64,000 nucleotides of DNA, from contig NZ_FRXN01000004.1 in NCBI RefSeq assembly GCF_900148515.1, positions 310,001 to 374,000 on the forward strand, given 5' to 3'. The DNA comes from Algoriphagus zhangzhouensis. Its GTDB lineage: Bacteria > Bacteroidota > Bacteroidia > Cytophagales > Cyclobacteriaceae. Position numbers and translations under genes: made by a program. The notes under the pieces are model-generated. The model did not search any database. It had not been told where the DNA came from and saw nothing but the letters and a program-made list of their open reading frames with translations. Shown here one piece after another: positions 7,496 through 16,099 of the stretch (its first letter is position 1; every line of letters begins with the position of its first letter).

Positions 7496-8839
7496 TTACT
7501 TGTTTTCTGCTAAATTTTTTGTTTCGGGGCTGATTCTTGACCAGATCAGCTCACCAACTTGCCTTCCTTGCCAGACACCTTCGTCAATCGCAGGCATATA
7601 ATGGATTCCTCCATAAAATCTTGAAATAGCCGCTTCTGAAGAAGCTTGCATGAAAGAGTCATATTCCCTGATAGGCAATCCATAATGGACTTCAGAGCTA
7701 TCCACAAAGTGGAAATTGTCGCCATATATTTGGGTCAAAGTGAATGCGGCCGCAGTGGAAGCCACACTGTGTCCACTGGTGTGCTCTGGGAAAGGAGGGG
7801 TCTGCAAAACAGGAACCCATTCCTCATCTATATTTTGATTGATGTAGGTCTCAGGGCGAACCAATTTACTTCTATACTTTTCATCCCAACAAGCCACAAA
7901 TGCATCGTGAAGGGAGATTCCTGTCATTGCGAATGCTTCAGCTGTTTTTTTCCAATCAGCATTTGCCGCTTTGGAGGCAATTGCCGCAATACTCATCCAG
8001 TGCCCACCAGGAGTGATTTTTTTCTCCGCAAACATCACATGCCCTTTTACATTCATTTTGTAAGGATTGCAATCCCAGAACATCGCGATATCCAATTCCT
8101 CTTTGTCTGCATTAATCACAGCTTCATAAACAGCTTTGGCTTCTTTGTAGAAATCCGAATTGGGATCAGTGGAGTAAGGAGGTGGAGGTGATACCTTGAA
8201 CTGAGCAGCTGAATCGATCACAAAGGTTCTAATCTTGTTCCAATGCGGCTCGATTCCTTCCATATACGCTGGGGGAGTTGGCTCCCAAGTACCTGGCTGT
8301 CCTGTCACAGTGTATTTTGGAAATGAGCGGCTTTGATGATAGTTATCTTTAGAGGAATAAGCTTTTACAGCATCAGCTACTTGCTCACCAAAAGCAACAG
8401 AAGCTTCAAATACATCGTCAGGAATTCCTTTTTCTCTCAATTCTTCAAAGACCTTATCTCTTTGTGCAGTCACCATATCTTCTGAAAAGATCAGTGCTGT
8501 ACCCATTTTGTAATAGGCGGCCAAAGAAGCCAAAGGAGGATAGACATTCTCTGGAACAGTGAATTTCACAGGGTCGGAACCATTCAATTGCCCCAAAAGG
8601 GATGCATAGGCTGGGTCTGTTGCTGCTGCCACTTCATAAGCTGCTAGGGAAGAATAGGAATAAATCCGTGCTGCTACTGGTGGAGAGAAAATATCATGTA
8701 TGATGACCTCTGTGATTCGATTTTGTGCTTCACTGAGATAATGTCCGTCGGTTATCGCTTGACTGTAATCCACTGGCTTTTGACATGCAAAAGCGAGAAG
8801 AAGTGTTCCTGCAAATAGCAGTTGTTTTAATCTAAGCAT
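7496..8839 (-). CDS. Vanadium-dependent haloperoxidase/PAP2-like lipoprotein
   Basis: The 447-aa protein begins with an SpII signal (LLLAFAC, lipidated C19). Its C-terminal part carries the full active-site signature of vanadium haloperoxidases and acid phosphatases: K321-x6-R328-P, then S355-G356-H357 in EHTSGHS, then S406-R407-x5-H413 (SRFYGGIH). All spacings fall within the family ranges. The usual PSGH is TSGH here. Such proteins bind vanadate to oxidise halides, or act as phosphatases; the sequence alone does not decide. It is predicted to be an envelope lipoprotein. It has its own consensus promoter and is the last lipoprotein gene of the SusCD locus. Confidence 0.88.
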   Translation of the reverse strand: MLRLKQLLFAGTLLLAFACQKPVDYSQAITDGHYLSEAQNRITEVIIHDIFSPPVAARIYSYSSLAAYEVAAATDPAYASLLGQLNGSDPVKFTVPENVYPPLASLAAYYKMGTALIFSEDMVTAQRDKVFEELREKGIPDDVFEASVAFGEQVADAVKAYSSKDNYHQSRSFPKYTVTGQPGTWEPTPPAYMEGIEPHWNKIRTFVIDSAAQFKVSPPPPYSTDPNSDFYKEAKAVYEAVINADKEELDIAMFWDCNPYKMNVKGHVMFAEKKITPGGHWMSIAAIASKAANADWKKTAEAFAMTGISLHDAFVACWDEKYRSKLVRPETYINQNIDEEWVPVLQTPPFPEHTSGHSVASTAAAFTLTQIYGDNFHFVDSSEVHYGLPIREYDSFMQASSEAAISRFYGGIHYMPAIDEGVWQGRQVGELIWSRISPETKNLAENK

Positions 8840-8925
8840 TGGGTAAGTGTCTTGTTTGGAACCTTAAATTTACTGAATAGTGTCGGGAGACTCAAGGGGT
8901 ATTTCAATCCTATGTCAGGATTAGC

Positions 8926-8956
8926 CAAAAGTATGTTAAAATACCTCTCTGACAAA
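8926..8956 (-). promoter_or_regulatory. Consensus promoter for the haloperoxidase-like gene
   Basis: Reading the minus strand, TTTG (8956-8953), a 19-nt spacer and TACTTTTG (8933-8926) match the Bacteroidota consensus exactly. The expected start is near 8920, giving a leader of about 80 nt. The gene can therefore be transcribed independently of the upstream operon. Confidence 0.75.
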
Positions 8957-8965
8957 TGATTATTG

Positions 8966-11900
8966 TCAATTTTCAGGTTGATTCAATTGAAAGGTTGAGT
9001 CATTGTTGGTGGCCCCTAATAGATAGTGAGAGTTTCCATTCTTGATTTCAACTATACTCCTTATTTCAATTTGGTGAGGGGTTTTTAGCCCGGTAGGTAT
9101 TTCTGTCCATGAACCATTTGCCCATTTTAACCTAGTCAATGAGTTGGCCATAGATTTACCAAGGTCTACTCTAAAGCCTGAGAAATTTCCACCTAGCCAA
9201 AGCTCTTTTGAATTTTCATCCCAATAAATTGCTTCGATAGGACTTAACTGGGCTTTCCAAGGAAATGCTGAGAATTGAAAACTACCGTCAGGTTGTTGGA
9301 AATAAACCCCGGATCGAAACTCATAAGCCTTTTCTGCCTTGACTTGGCTTAGGATGTCATTTCCAAAAAGAGATTCTGGACCGGAAATTTTAGAATAGTC
9401 AATGTAGGAGTTATGCTGTTTTTTGACTCCGGGGATTTGCTTGATGATGTCATCTCTGGTGGCAAAAGGAACCAACTGATCTCCCATGTAGTGGAAAATC
9501 AAAGGATCCGCTTGACCATTGGAATCAAAATCATAGTGGTAAAGGACTACAGGTTTTTCTTCGGATGCTTTCAATTTTGAGTTCAAGCCTAAGTTCCCCG
9601 TGATAATATCCAATAAACCATCTCCATTGATGTCAGCAATAGCCATCGAGTTGATCCATCCTGATGAAAATTCCAGACCTTTTGGAGAAATTTCCTTCAA
9701 AGAATCCTCTTCAAGACTGAAAATTTGGATGTTCTTCCAATGAGAAACGACAATCATTTCGTCTTTTCCATCCCCGTCCAAATCAGCCCATTTCGCATCT
9801 TTGACCATTCCCAAGTATTGGTTTTTACCTAACCATTTTTCAGATTCATCCTTGAATTGGCCTTTTCCATTGTTTATCAAAATATGACTATTAGGACTGG
9901 CTCCATAATCACCTGACACTGCCGAACTTCCCAGAAAAATATCAGGGAATCCGTCTTGATTGATGTCTTGAACTGCTACGGCTGAAGTGTTTTGACCAAT
10001 CGGTGGGAGTGAATTAGGAGAAAATTTAAAATGCCCCTGACCATCTCCGAAAAGGACTCTATCGAAAAGGAAGAGGTTTCCGGTTTCGTTTTCATTACCA
10101 CCGCTACCTACATAGAGATCGAGATTGCCATCTCCATTCCAGTCTTCAAAAACGGCTACAACATCTTCCGCTTTGGCCAATTGTTGAAATATTGGGTTGG
10201 AAATTTCTTCAAAAGTGCCATCTAGACTTTGAAGAAAAAAAGCTCCAGCTTGATCTTTTGCTCCTCCTAAATAGACATCTGTCAACCCATCTCCATTGAT
10301 ATCATCTGCAGCCACTGCTGGACCTTCCATGCCGAAAGACCTTGGAATTAAATATTCCTTTTTGGTCTCATCTAGGTCTAAATTTTCCTGATGTTTCCAA
10401 GCAATTGGTGACTTGGCTTTTGCTAAAATTGGCTTTGGGAGTAAATCCAAAGAACTTCCAGCTCCCTTAATCAAGGTATAAGTTTGGTTGATTTCTAAGT
10501 ATTTGAAATCTTCCAATTTGCCATCAGGCCATCTGACCTGAGCGTTGACTTTTGCTTCAGTTTTCCCCAATCCAAAAACCAATTCCGTAGAGGTTCCAGA
10601 CTGAAATCCTCGGGAAGTACTGAGCAATTGCCTGAAGGTCTTTTTTCCATCAAAAATCTTGACTTCGGCTCCTAAGCCAAATGGATTTTGGCCAGCACTT
10701 TTCAATTGTATTTTGATGAAAGAATTACCGGATTTTTCAGAATGATTTTGATAAAGAAAAGCCGGTTGATTGAGATTGTTGATGATCAAATCCAAATCCC
10801 CATCATTATCCAAATCCGCATAGGCGCTTCCGTTGGAATAGGAAATCTGATTCAATCCCCAGGCTTTTCCATTTTCCTTGAATCGGAGGGAGTCTATATT
10901 TTGAAAAACATAATTAGGCAATTGGACTGATGGAAGCATCTCGATCTGACGCTCACGAAGTTCCTCAAAACTCATGCTTCCATGCGCATCTTGAGAATAC
11001 TGGATGAAGTCCAAATCATTTGGCCTTTTCACAATTCCATTCGTAACATGGATATCTTTTTTGCCATCATTGTCCATGTCAAAAATAAGGGGGGACCAGC
11101 TCCAGTCGGAAGCGAAAATCCCTGAATACAGTCCAATTTCGCTGAATTCTCCTTTCCCTAAATTGAGTTGCAGGTGATTTCTAACATATTGATCATTATA
11201 GCCAAATTGCTTTTTGATCGTGTAGACTTCGGCCTTGTCTTCACCGACAGATTTCATCCAGATTTCAGGATCTTCTGGAAGCATATCCGTTGTGAAAATC
11301 TCAGGAAATCCATCTCCATTGAGATCGGCGGCATCATTTCCCATGGAATAGCGGGAAGTGTTTGAAATCAGATTTTCTAAAGATTCGGTAAAAGTCCCAT
11401 CTTGATTGTTAAGGTAGAGATAGTCATTTTCTGTAAAGTCATTTGAGACGTAAATATCCAGCCAGCCATCTTCATTGAAATCCTCTATGCTAACTCCCAA
11501 GCCAAATCCCAAAATGCTGGAATAGATCCCAGCTTCTTCTGTCACATCGATAAAACCTCTTTCTCCTTGAGCGGCTTGATTTTGGAGAAGCTTGTCTCCT
11601 CCCGAATCTGGAATCGATCGATTCCCAGACTTTGTGAAAACCTCTGGGGATTTCACACCATGATTCAAGAGATAAAGGTCCAAATCTCCATCTCTATCGT
11701 AATCAAAGAATGCAGCATGGGTTCCAAAGCCCTCAAATGCAACTCCATATTGCTCAGCCAGATCGATAAAAGTCAGATCTCCCTGATTGATGTAAAGCCT
11801 GTTTTTTCCTTTGAAATCTTTATAACCTCCAAGCTGACTCACATAAATATCGAGCAGCCCATCACCATTGACATCTGCCATGGTGACACCGTTAGACCAG

Positions 11901-12244
11901 CTCCCATCATTTGGTATTCCAGCTGTTTCTGTGATGTCTTTGAACTGAAAATTTCCCTGATTTAGATAGAGTTTATCTGCAACCTGATTTCCTGAGAAGT
12001 ATAGATCTACCAAACCATCATTATTGATGTCTCCTGCTGCGACACCACCTCCATTGTAGAAATAGAGATATTCCAGAATATTAATTTCAGCGCTCGAAAC
12101 CAAAGTGTTTTCAAATTGAATCCCTGATTTTTCAGGTGAAATCAATTCAAAAAGTGTTGGCTCAGATTGTTTTTGGTTGCATCCAAAAAGAGAAACAAAA
12201 GCAATTAATGAAAGGGAGAAAAGGAACGGTTTATTTCTTTTCAT
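8966..12244 (-). CDS. FG-GAP/UnbV (CRTAC1-like) lipoprotein A
   Basis: The 1092-aa protein has a lipoprotein signal (AFVSLFGC, C22) and two blocks of FG-GAP/VCBS repeats. These bear many calcium-loop motifs of the type DINNDGLVDLYF. Between the blocks, at about residues 505-595, lies an ASPIC/UnbV domain (GLGAEVKIF, FGLGKTE, VRWPDGK). Such folds are beta-propellers in integrins and CRTAC1, and the bacterial role is unknown. I chose the ATG at 12244 because the lipid signal begins there; an upstream ATG at 12280 would add 12 residues. This start overlaps the previous stop by 14 bp. It is a paralogue of lipoproteins B and C. Confidence 0.88.
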   Translation of the reverse strand: MKRNKPFLFSLSLIAFVSLFGCNQKQSEPTLFELISPEKSGIQFENTLVSSAEINILEYLYFYNGGGVAAGDINNDGLVDLYFSGNQVADKLYLNQGNFQFKDITETAGIPNDGSWSNGVTMADVNGDGLLDIYVSQLGGYKDFKGKNRLYINQGDLTFIDLAEQYGVAFEGFGTHAAFFDYDRDGDLDLYLLNHGVKSPEVFTKSGNRSIPDSGGDKLLQNQAAQGERGFIDVTEEAGIYSSILGFGLGVSIEDFNEDGWLDIYVSNDFTENDYLYLNNQDGTFTESLENLISNTSRYSMGNDAADLNGDGFPEIFTTDMLPEDPEIWMKSVGEDKAEVYTIKKQFGYNDQYVRNHLQLNLGKGEFSEIGLYSGIFASDWSWSPLIFDMDNDGKKDIHVTNGIVKRPNDLDFIQYSQDAHGSMSFEELRERQIEMLPSVQLPNYVFQNIDSLRFKENGKAWGLNQISYSNGSAYADLDNDGDLDLIINNLNQPAFLYQNHSEKSGNSFIKIQLKSAGQNPFGLGAEVKIFDGKKTFRQLLSTSRGFQSGTSTELVFGLGKTEAKVNAQVRWPDGKLEDFKYLEINQTYTLIKGAGSSLDLLPKPILAKAKSPIAWKHQENLDLDETKKEYLIPRSFGMEGPAVAADDINGDGLTDVYLGGAKDQAGAFFLQSLDGTFEEISNPIFQQLAKAEDVVAVFEDWNGDGNLDLYVGSGGNENETGNLFLFDRVLFGDGQGHFKFSPNSLPPIGQNTSAVAVQDINQDGFPDIFLGSSAVSGDYGASPNSHILINNGKGQFKDESEKWLGKNQYLGMVKDAKWADLDGDGKDEMIVVSHWKNIQIFSLEEDSLKEISPKGLEFSSGWINSMAIADINGDGLLDIITGNLGLNSKLKASEEKPVVLYHYDFDSNGQADPLIFHYMGDQLVPFATRDDIIKQIPGVKKQHNSYIDYSKISGPESLFGNDILSQVKAEKAYEFRSGVYFQQPDGSFQFSAFPWKAQLSPIEAIYWDENSKELWLGGNFSGFRVDLGKSMANSLTRLKWANGSWTEIPTGLKTPHQIEIRSIVEIKNGNSHYLLGATNNDSTFQLNQPEN

Positions 12245-15200
12245 ACTTCCAGATTTCTGCTTGATCATTGTTTTTGACAATCAGGATTTCTGAATCACCG
12301 ATTGGAGAGATAGCTCTGATTTCCCCGTCTAGTTTCAAGTGGTTTTTGGAATTCGGAGAGAAAGTGAAAGTACCATCTCCATTACCAAATAATACCTCTC
12401 CGTAACTTGCATCAGATTTGCCAATTTCGGGTTTGATTCCCGTTAGATTTCCTCCGAGAATCAAATCGATCTTCCCGTCTTCATTGAAATCACCCGCAGT
12501 CATGGCAAAAATCCAGGATCTCTGAGCCATTCTTGGGAATGAAATCCATTCAAATTTCCCATTTCCTTGGTTCATCAAAACTCCCGATTCCAAATGATTT
12601 ACCTCATTGACCACTGACTTGGAAATAATGGCCGGATCAAAAATCTGGTCTAGCGATTGGTTGTTATAGTTCGAGTAGCGAATGTATTTCTTTCTGATTC
12701 CTGGAATCTGCTTTTCCAGTTCATGTTTTAAGGTGAAAGGAATCTGAACATCATTTTCAGTGGTAGTGAAAATTTGCTCTATAGACCCATTTTGGTCAAA
12801 ATCATTCAAATACATTCTGACTGAAGAACCATTTTTGGCTTTAAATCGGGAGTTTAATCCCTGATTTCCCAAAATCAAATCAGGAAGGCCATTGCCATCC
12901 AAGTCGGAAGCAATTACATTTCTATACCAGCCTTTATACTGGTTCATCTCTGGCATTTCGATTTTTTCCAATTTGCCTCCGATATTCCTAAAGAAAGTAG
13001 GAGCCATCCAATCACCGACCAAGACCAAATCATCTTTTCCATCACCATCCCAATCAAAGACCTCCAAAGCGGTTACCATTCCGATTTCTTTCAATCCAGG
13101 AGCTAACTCTCTTGTTTGGTTGGAGAAATTACCTTTTCCATCATTGATCCAAAGTTGAGATGATGCTGGAAGTCCATAGGCAAATGGAACCAATCTCTCA
13201 CCAATGACCAAATCCAAAGAACCATCACCGTTCAGGTCAATTGTCTTTGCAGAAGAACTACTCCCTCTGACTGATTGCAGTCCTGATTGGGTAGCTTTTG
13301 AAAAATTTCCTTTGCCGTCATTGAAATACAATCTGTCTGCTAGATCCAGAGTATTTAATGGAGATTCATTTCCTCCTGAAGTGACAAGCAAATCAAGGTT
13401 TCCATCTCCATTAGCATCAAAAAACAAAGCGTCAGAATCCTCAGAAAGTGCATCTGCATCCAAAGCTGGTTGATTCGATTTTTGGAATTTTCCTGAAGGA
13501 GTTCCAAAGAAAAGCTGAGATGCAATTCCTTTTGAACCACCGAAAAACAAATCTTCTATTCCATCTCCATTGACATCTCCTTTGGCAAAGGCAGGACCTT
13601 CGGTTGAGAACATGTGATATAGTAATCGATCTCGATCAAAGTCCACAAAGGCATTTTCCTGATGCTTGAAGTCCAGTTTTTGGCTCTTTTCTTTTTCAAA
13701 AACTACTGAAGCTGCGGTAAGAGTTTTTACCTCAGTTTTCCCTAATTCAGCTTCTTCCCACTTTAACTCCAAAAGTTGATCTGCTGGAACATTCTCCAAA
13801 TGGGTCATTGCTCGATCCGGCCAGATCACATTGATTTCGTCTATGGTATTGATATTACCTAAACCCAAGGTCAATTTTGGATCTACGGAAGATTGGAAGC
13901 CTCTGTTTGGCATTTGCTCCAGGTAAAAAATCTCATCTCCAACATAAACAGTGATCTGAGTTCCTATGGCTTCAGTGTTTTTGTCTTTTCCAGTCAGATG
14001 AAATTGGATGCTGTGGTTTTCAGGGAAAAATGTCTTGCTGTCATTTTTATAAATCTGAGCAGTCCGGTTGATGTTATTGATGACCAAATCCAAAGTCCCA
14101 TCATTGTCCAAATCTCCGTATGCCGCTCCATTGGAGTGAATAGCCCCTCCCAATCCCCATTTGTCGGTCATGTTTTCAAAACTCAGGTCTCCCAAGTTCT
14201 TATAGGCATAATTCGGAACAGGATTGACTGGGATAGGATCAATCAGAGCCTTGTAATCCACGCCTTCCTGTGATATGATTTTGATTTTGGTCTCCTCATC
14301 ATCGATGAAGTTCAGGTAATCCAAATCTGTGATGTCCTGATAGATTCCATTGGCAACAAATAGATCGCGCTTTCCATCATTGTCCATATCAAAAATTAAG
14401 GCTCCCCAACTCCAGTCGGTTGCTTCCACGTTCGCCAATCTCCCCATTTCACTGAAAGTGCCATCTCCATTGTTGATGTGGAGCATATTTCGGGAAAATT
14501 GGTAATGATACCCGTGAGTTTTGTTGAACTGAAACTTGTCCCAATTCTCAAAAGTCGTCACCTGCTTTAGTCGAGTTTGTGGCTCGGGAAGCATGTCTGT
14601 GACGAAAATATCCAAAAGGCCATCTCCATTGATATCCGCGATATCAGCTCCCATGGAGGCCGCAGAAATGGATCGCATGGATGATTCTAGAGATTCAGTG
14701 AAAGTCCCGTCCTGATTGTTGATGTAGAGATAATCCTTCTCAAAGAAGTCATTGGAAATGAAAATGTCTGGCCAAGTGTCTTGATTGACATCTCCGATGG
14801 TGATTCCCAGCCCAAAGCCTATGATAGAACCATAAATCCCGGCTTCCTCACTGACATCGGTGAATTTATCCCCATCATTTCTGTAAAGCTTGTCTCCTCC
14901 AACAGGATCTCTTTTCGGACGCTCATTTTGCATTTTGTTGAAGCTGCCGATTGCTTGATAGCTATTATTCAGCAAGTAGACATCCAAATCTCCATCCTTG
15001 TCATAATCAAAGAATACGGCATGGGTAGAATAGCCTTGGTCAGCTAGTCCATAAGCTTCGGCTTTCTCCTCGAAAGTCCCATCACCTTGATTGATGAAAA
15101 GTTCATTTTGCTTATTGTCACCAGAAATATCTCCTGAATTACAAACGTAAATATCCAAAAGCCCATCTCCATTGATATCGGCCATTGCCACACCTGTACT

Positions 15201-15539
15201 CCAAGCGCTATTTCCACCAACCCCAGCTTTTTCTGTGGCATCTTCGAATTGAAAATCTCCTTTGTTTAAGTAGAGTTTGTTTTGGGTGAGATTGGCAGTG
15301 AAATAAATATCTAAAAGTCCGTCATTATTGACATCTCCCAAAGCTACTCCGCCTCCATTGTAATAATTCCGATAAGTGAAAATGTTGAAGTTTTCATCAA
15401 AAGAAAGGTCATTACTAAAAGTGACTCCAGAACTCTCAGGTTTTATTTCTTTGAATAGGGTAGGGATATATGGTTTCTCCTCTTTTTTACAAGAGAATAG
15501 AATCAAAACCCCTGATAATATGACTAGTGCTTTTTTCAT
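12231..15539 (-). CDS. FG-GAP/UnbV (CRTAC1-like) lipoprotein B
   Basis: This 1102-aa lipoprotein (signal ending ILFSC, C17, then KKEE) has the same layout as its two neighbours: an N-terminal block of FG-GAP repeats (for example GDVNNDGLLDIYF and FDYDKDGDLDVYLL), a central UnbV domain at about 510-590 (MPNRGFQSSVDP, LGLGNI, VIWPD), and a second repeat block. Surface exposure through outer-membrane lipidation is likely. The start overlaps the 187-aa gene as ATGA, and its end overlaps gene A by 14 bp, so translation is probably coupled. The substrate is unknown. Confidence 0.9.
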   Translation of the reverse strand: MKKALVILSGVLILFSCKKEEKPYIPTLFKEIKPESSGVTFSNDLSFDENFNIFTYRNYYNGGGVALGDVNNDGLLDIYFTANLTQNKLYLNKGDFQFEDATEKAGVGGNSAWSTGVAMADINGDGLLDIYVCNSGDISGDNKQNELFINQGDGTFEEKAEAYGLADQGYSTHAVFFDYDKDGDLDVYLLNNSYQAIGSFNKMQNERPKRDPVGGDKLYRNDGDKFTDVSEEAGIYGSIIGFGLGITIGDVNQDTWPDIFISNDFFEKDYLYINNQDGTFTESLESSMRSISAASMGADIADINGDGLLDIFVTDMLPEPQTRLKQVTTFENWDKFQFNKTHGYHYQFSRNMLHINNGDGTFSEMGRLANVEATDWSWGALIFDMDNDGKRDLFVANGIYQDITDLDYLNFIDDEETKIKIISQEGVDYKALIDPIPVNPVPNYAYKNLGDLSFENMTDKWGLGGAIHSNGAAYGDLDNDGTLDLVINNINRTAQIYKNDSKTFFPENHSIQFHLTGKDKNTEAIGTQITVYVGDEIFYLEQMPNRGFQSSVDPKLTLGLGNINTIDEINVIWPDRAMTHLENVPADQLLELKWEEAELGKTEVKTLTAASVVFEKEKSQKLDFKHQENAFVDFDRDRLLYHMFSTEGPAFAKGDVNGDGIEDLFFGGSKGIASQLFFGTPSGKFQKSNQPALDADALSEDSDALFFDANGDGNLDLLVTSGGNESPLNTLDLADRLYFNDGKGNFSKATQSGLQSVRGSSSSAKTIDLNGDGSLDLVIGERLVPFAYGLPASSQLWINDGKGNFSNQTRELAPGLKEIGMVTALEVFDWDGDGKDDLVLVGDWMAPTFFRNIGGKLEKIEMPEMNQYKGWYRNVIASDLDGNGLPDLILGNQGLNSRFKAKNGSSVRMYLNDFDQNGSIEQIFTTTENDVQIPFTLKHELEKQIPGIRKKYIRYSNYNNQSLDQIFDPAIISKSVVNEVNHLESGVLMNQGNGKFEWISFPRMAQRSWIFAMTAGDFNEDGKIDLILGGNLTGIKPEIGKSDASYGEVLFGNGDGTFTFSPNSKNHLKLDGEIRAISPIGDSEILIVKNNDQAEIWKYEKK

Positions 15540-16099
15540 GAGGGATTTTCTTCTACTTGTTTTTGAACTCTAAGATCCACGATCTCTGCTCGAACCATTG
15601 AAATGCTTTTTTTGAAAACTCGAATCCTTCGGTTTCCATCAACTTTTACAAAGGCGATCAAGCTTTTGTCTTCATTACTTACTTCAAAAAAACCTGGACC
15701 ATACCAATTTTCAAATAAAGCAACGACATCTTCACGAAGCTTTTCGACAGATAGCTTTTCATTCATTGGAGACCAACCTTGATAAGTGAATTCAATGGGC
15801 ATAAAGTAAAGCCCATCATTTTCAAATTTGGGATAAAATCTCATATAAGCAGGATTTCCAGACGGCATTTCCGGCTTGTATTCCACGGAAAGCTCAGTAG
15901 GGCCATTATTTAAAATGCCTTGGCTATTGAGATCCCAACAAGTGCCAAAAAACTCCTTTTTAGGCATTCCCAATTCAAGTCCCAAAAACAATTCATTGGA
16001 GACTTTTCCAGAAGCCAATTCTTCCTTTTCCACTTTTTCATAGTGGCTTTGGCAGCTTGCAAAAAGCAATACAATGAATAGTATACTAGTTAATCTCAT
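15536..16099 (-). CDS. Small lipoprotein of unknown function (187 aa)
   Basis: I do not recognise this protein. It starts with a clear SpII signal (FIVLLFASC, C16) followed by a soluble, mixed-charge domain with several aromatic residues (AYMRFYPKFEN, FTYQGWSPMNE, FENWYGPGFF). No repeats or membrane segments follow. It is locked between two large FG-GAP/UnbV genes. Its ATG overlaps the stop of lipoprotein C by 14 bp, and its stop overlaps the start of B as ATGA. Tight coupling suggests a partner or accessory subunit. Confidence 0.85.
   Translation of the reverse strand: MRLTSILFIVLLFASCQSHYEKVEKEELASGKVSNELFLGLELGMPKKEFFGTCWDLNSQGILNNGPTELSVEYKPEMPSGNPAYMRFYPKFENDGLYFMPIEFTYQGWSPMNEKLSVEKLREDVVALFENWYGPGFFEVSNEDKSLIAFVKVDGNRRIRVFKKSISMVRAEIVDLRVQKQVEENPS

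Noticed and set aside
7646..8191. 181-codon plus-strand open frame opposite the haloperoxidase-like gene
   Set aside because: Antisense to the conserved active-site region.
12245..12280. Longer N-terminus for UnbV lipoprotein A
   Set aside because: It would put 12 residues before the lipoprotein signal. The ATG at 12244 gives a normal SpII signal.
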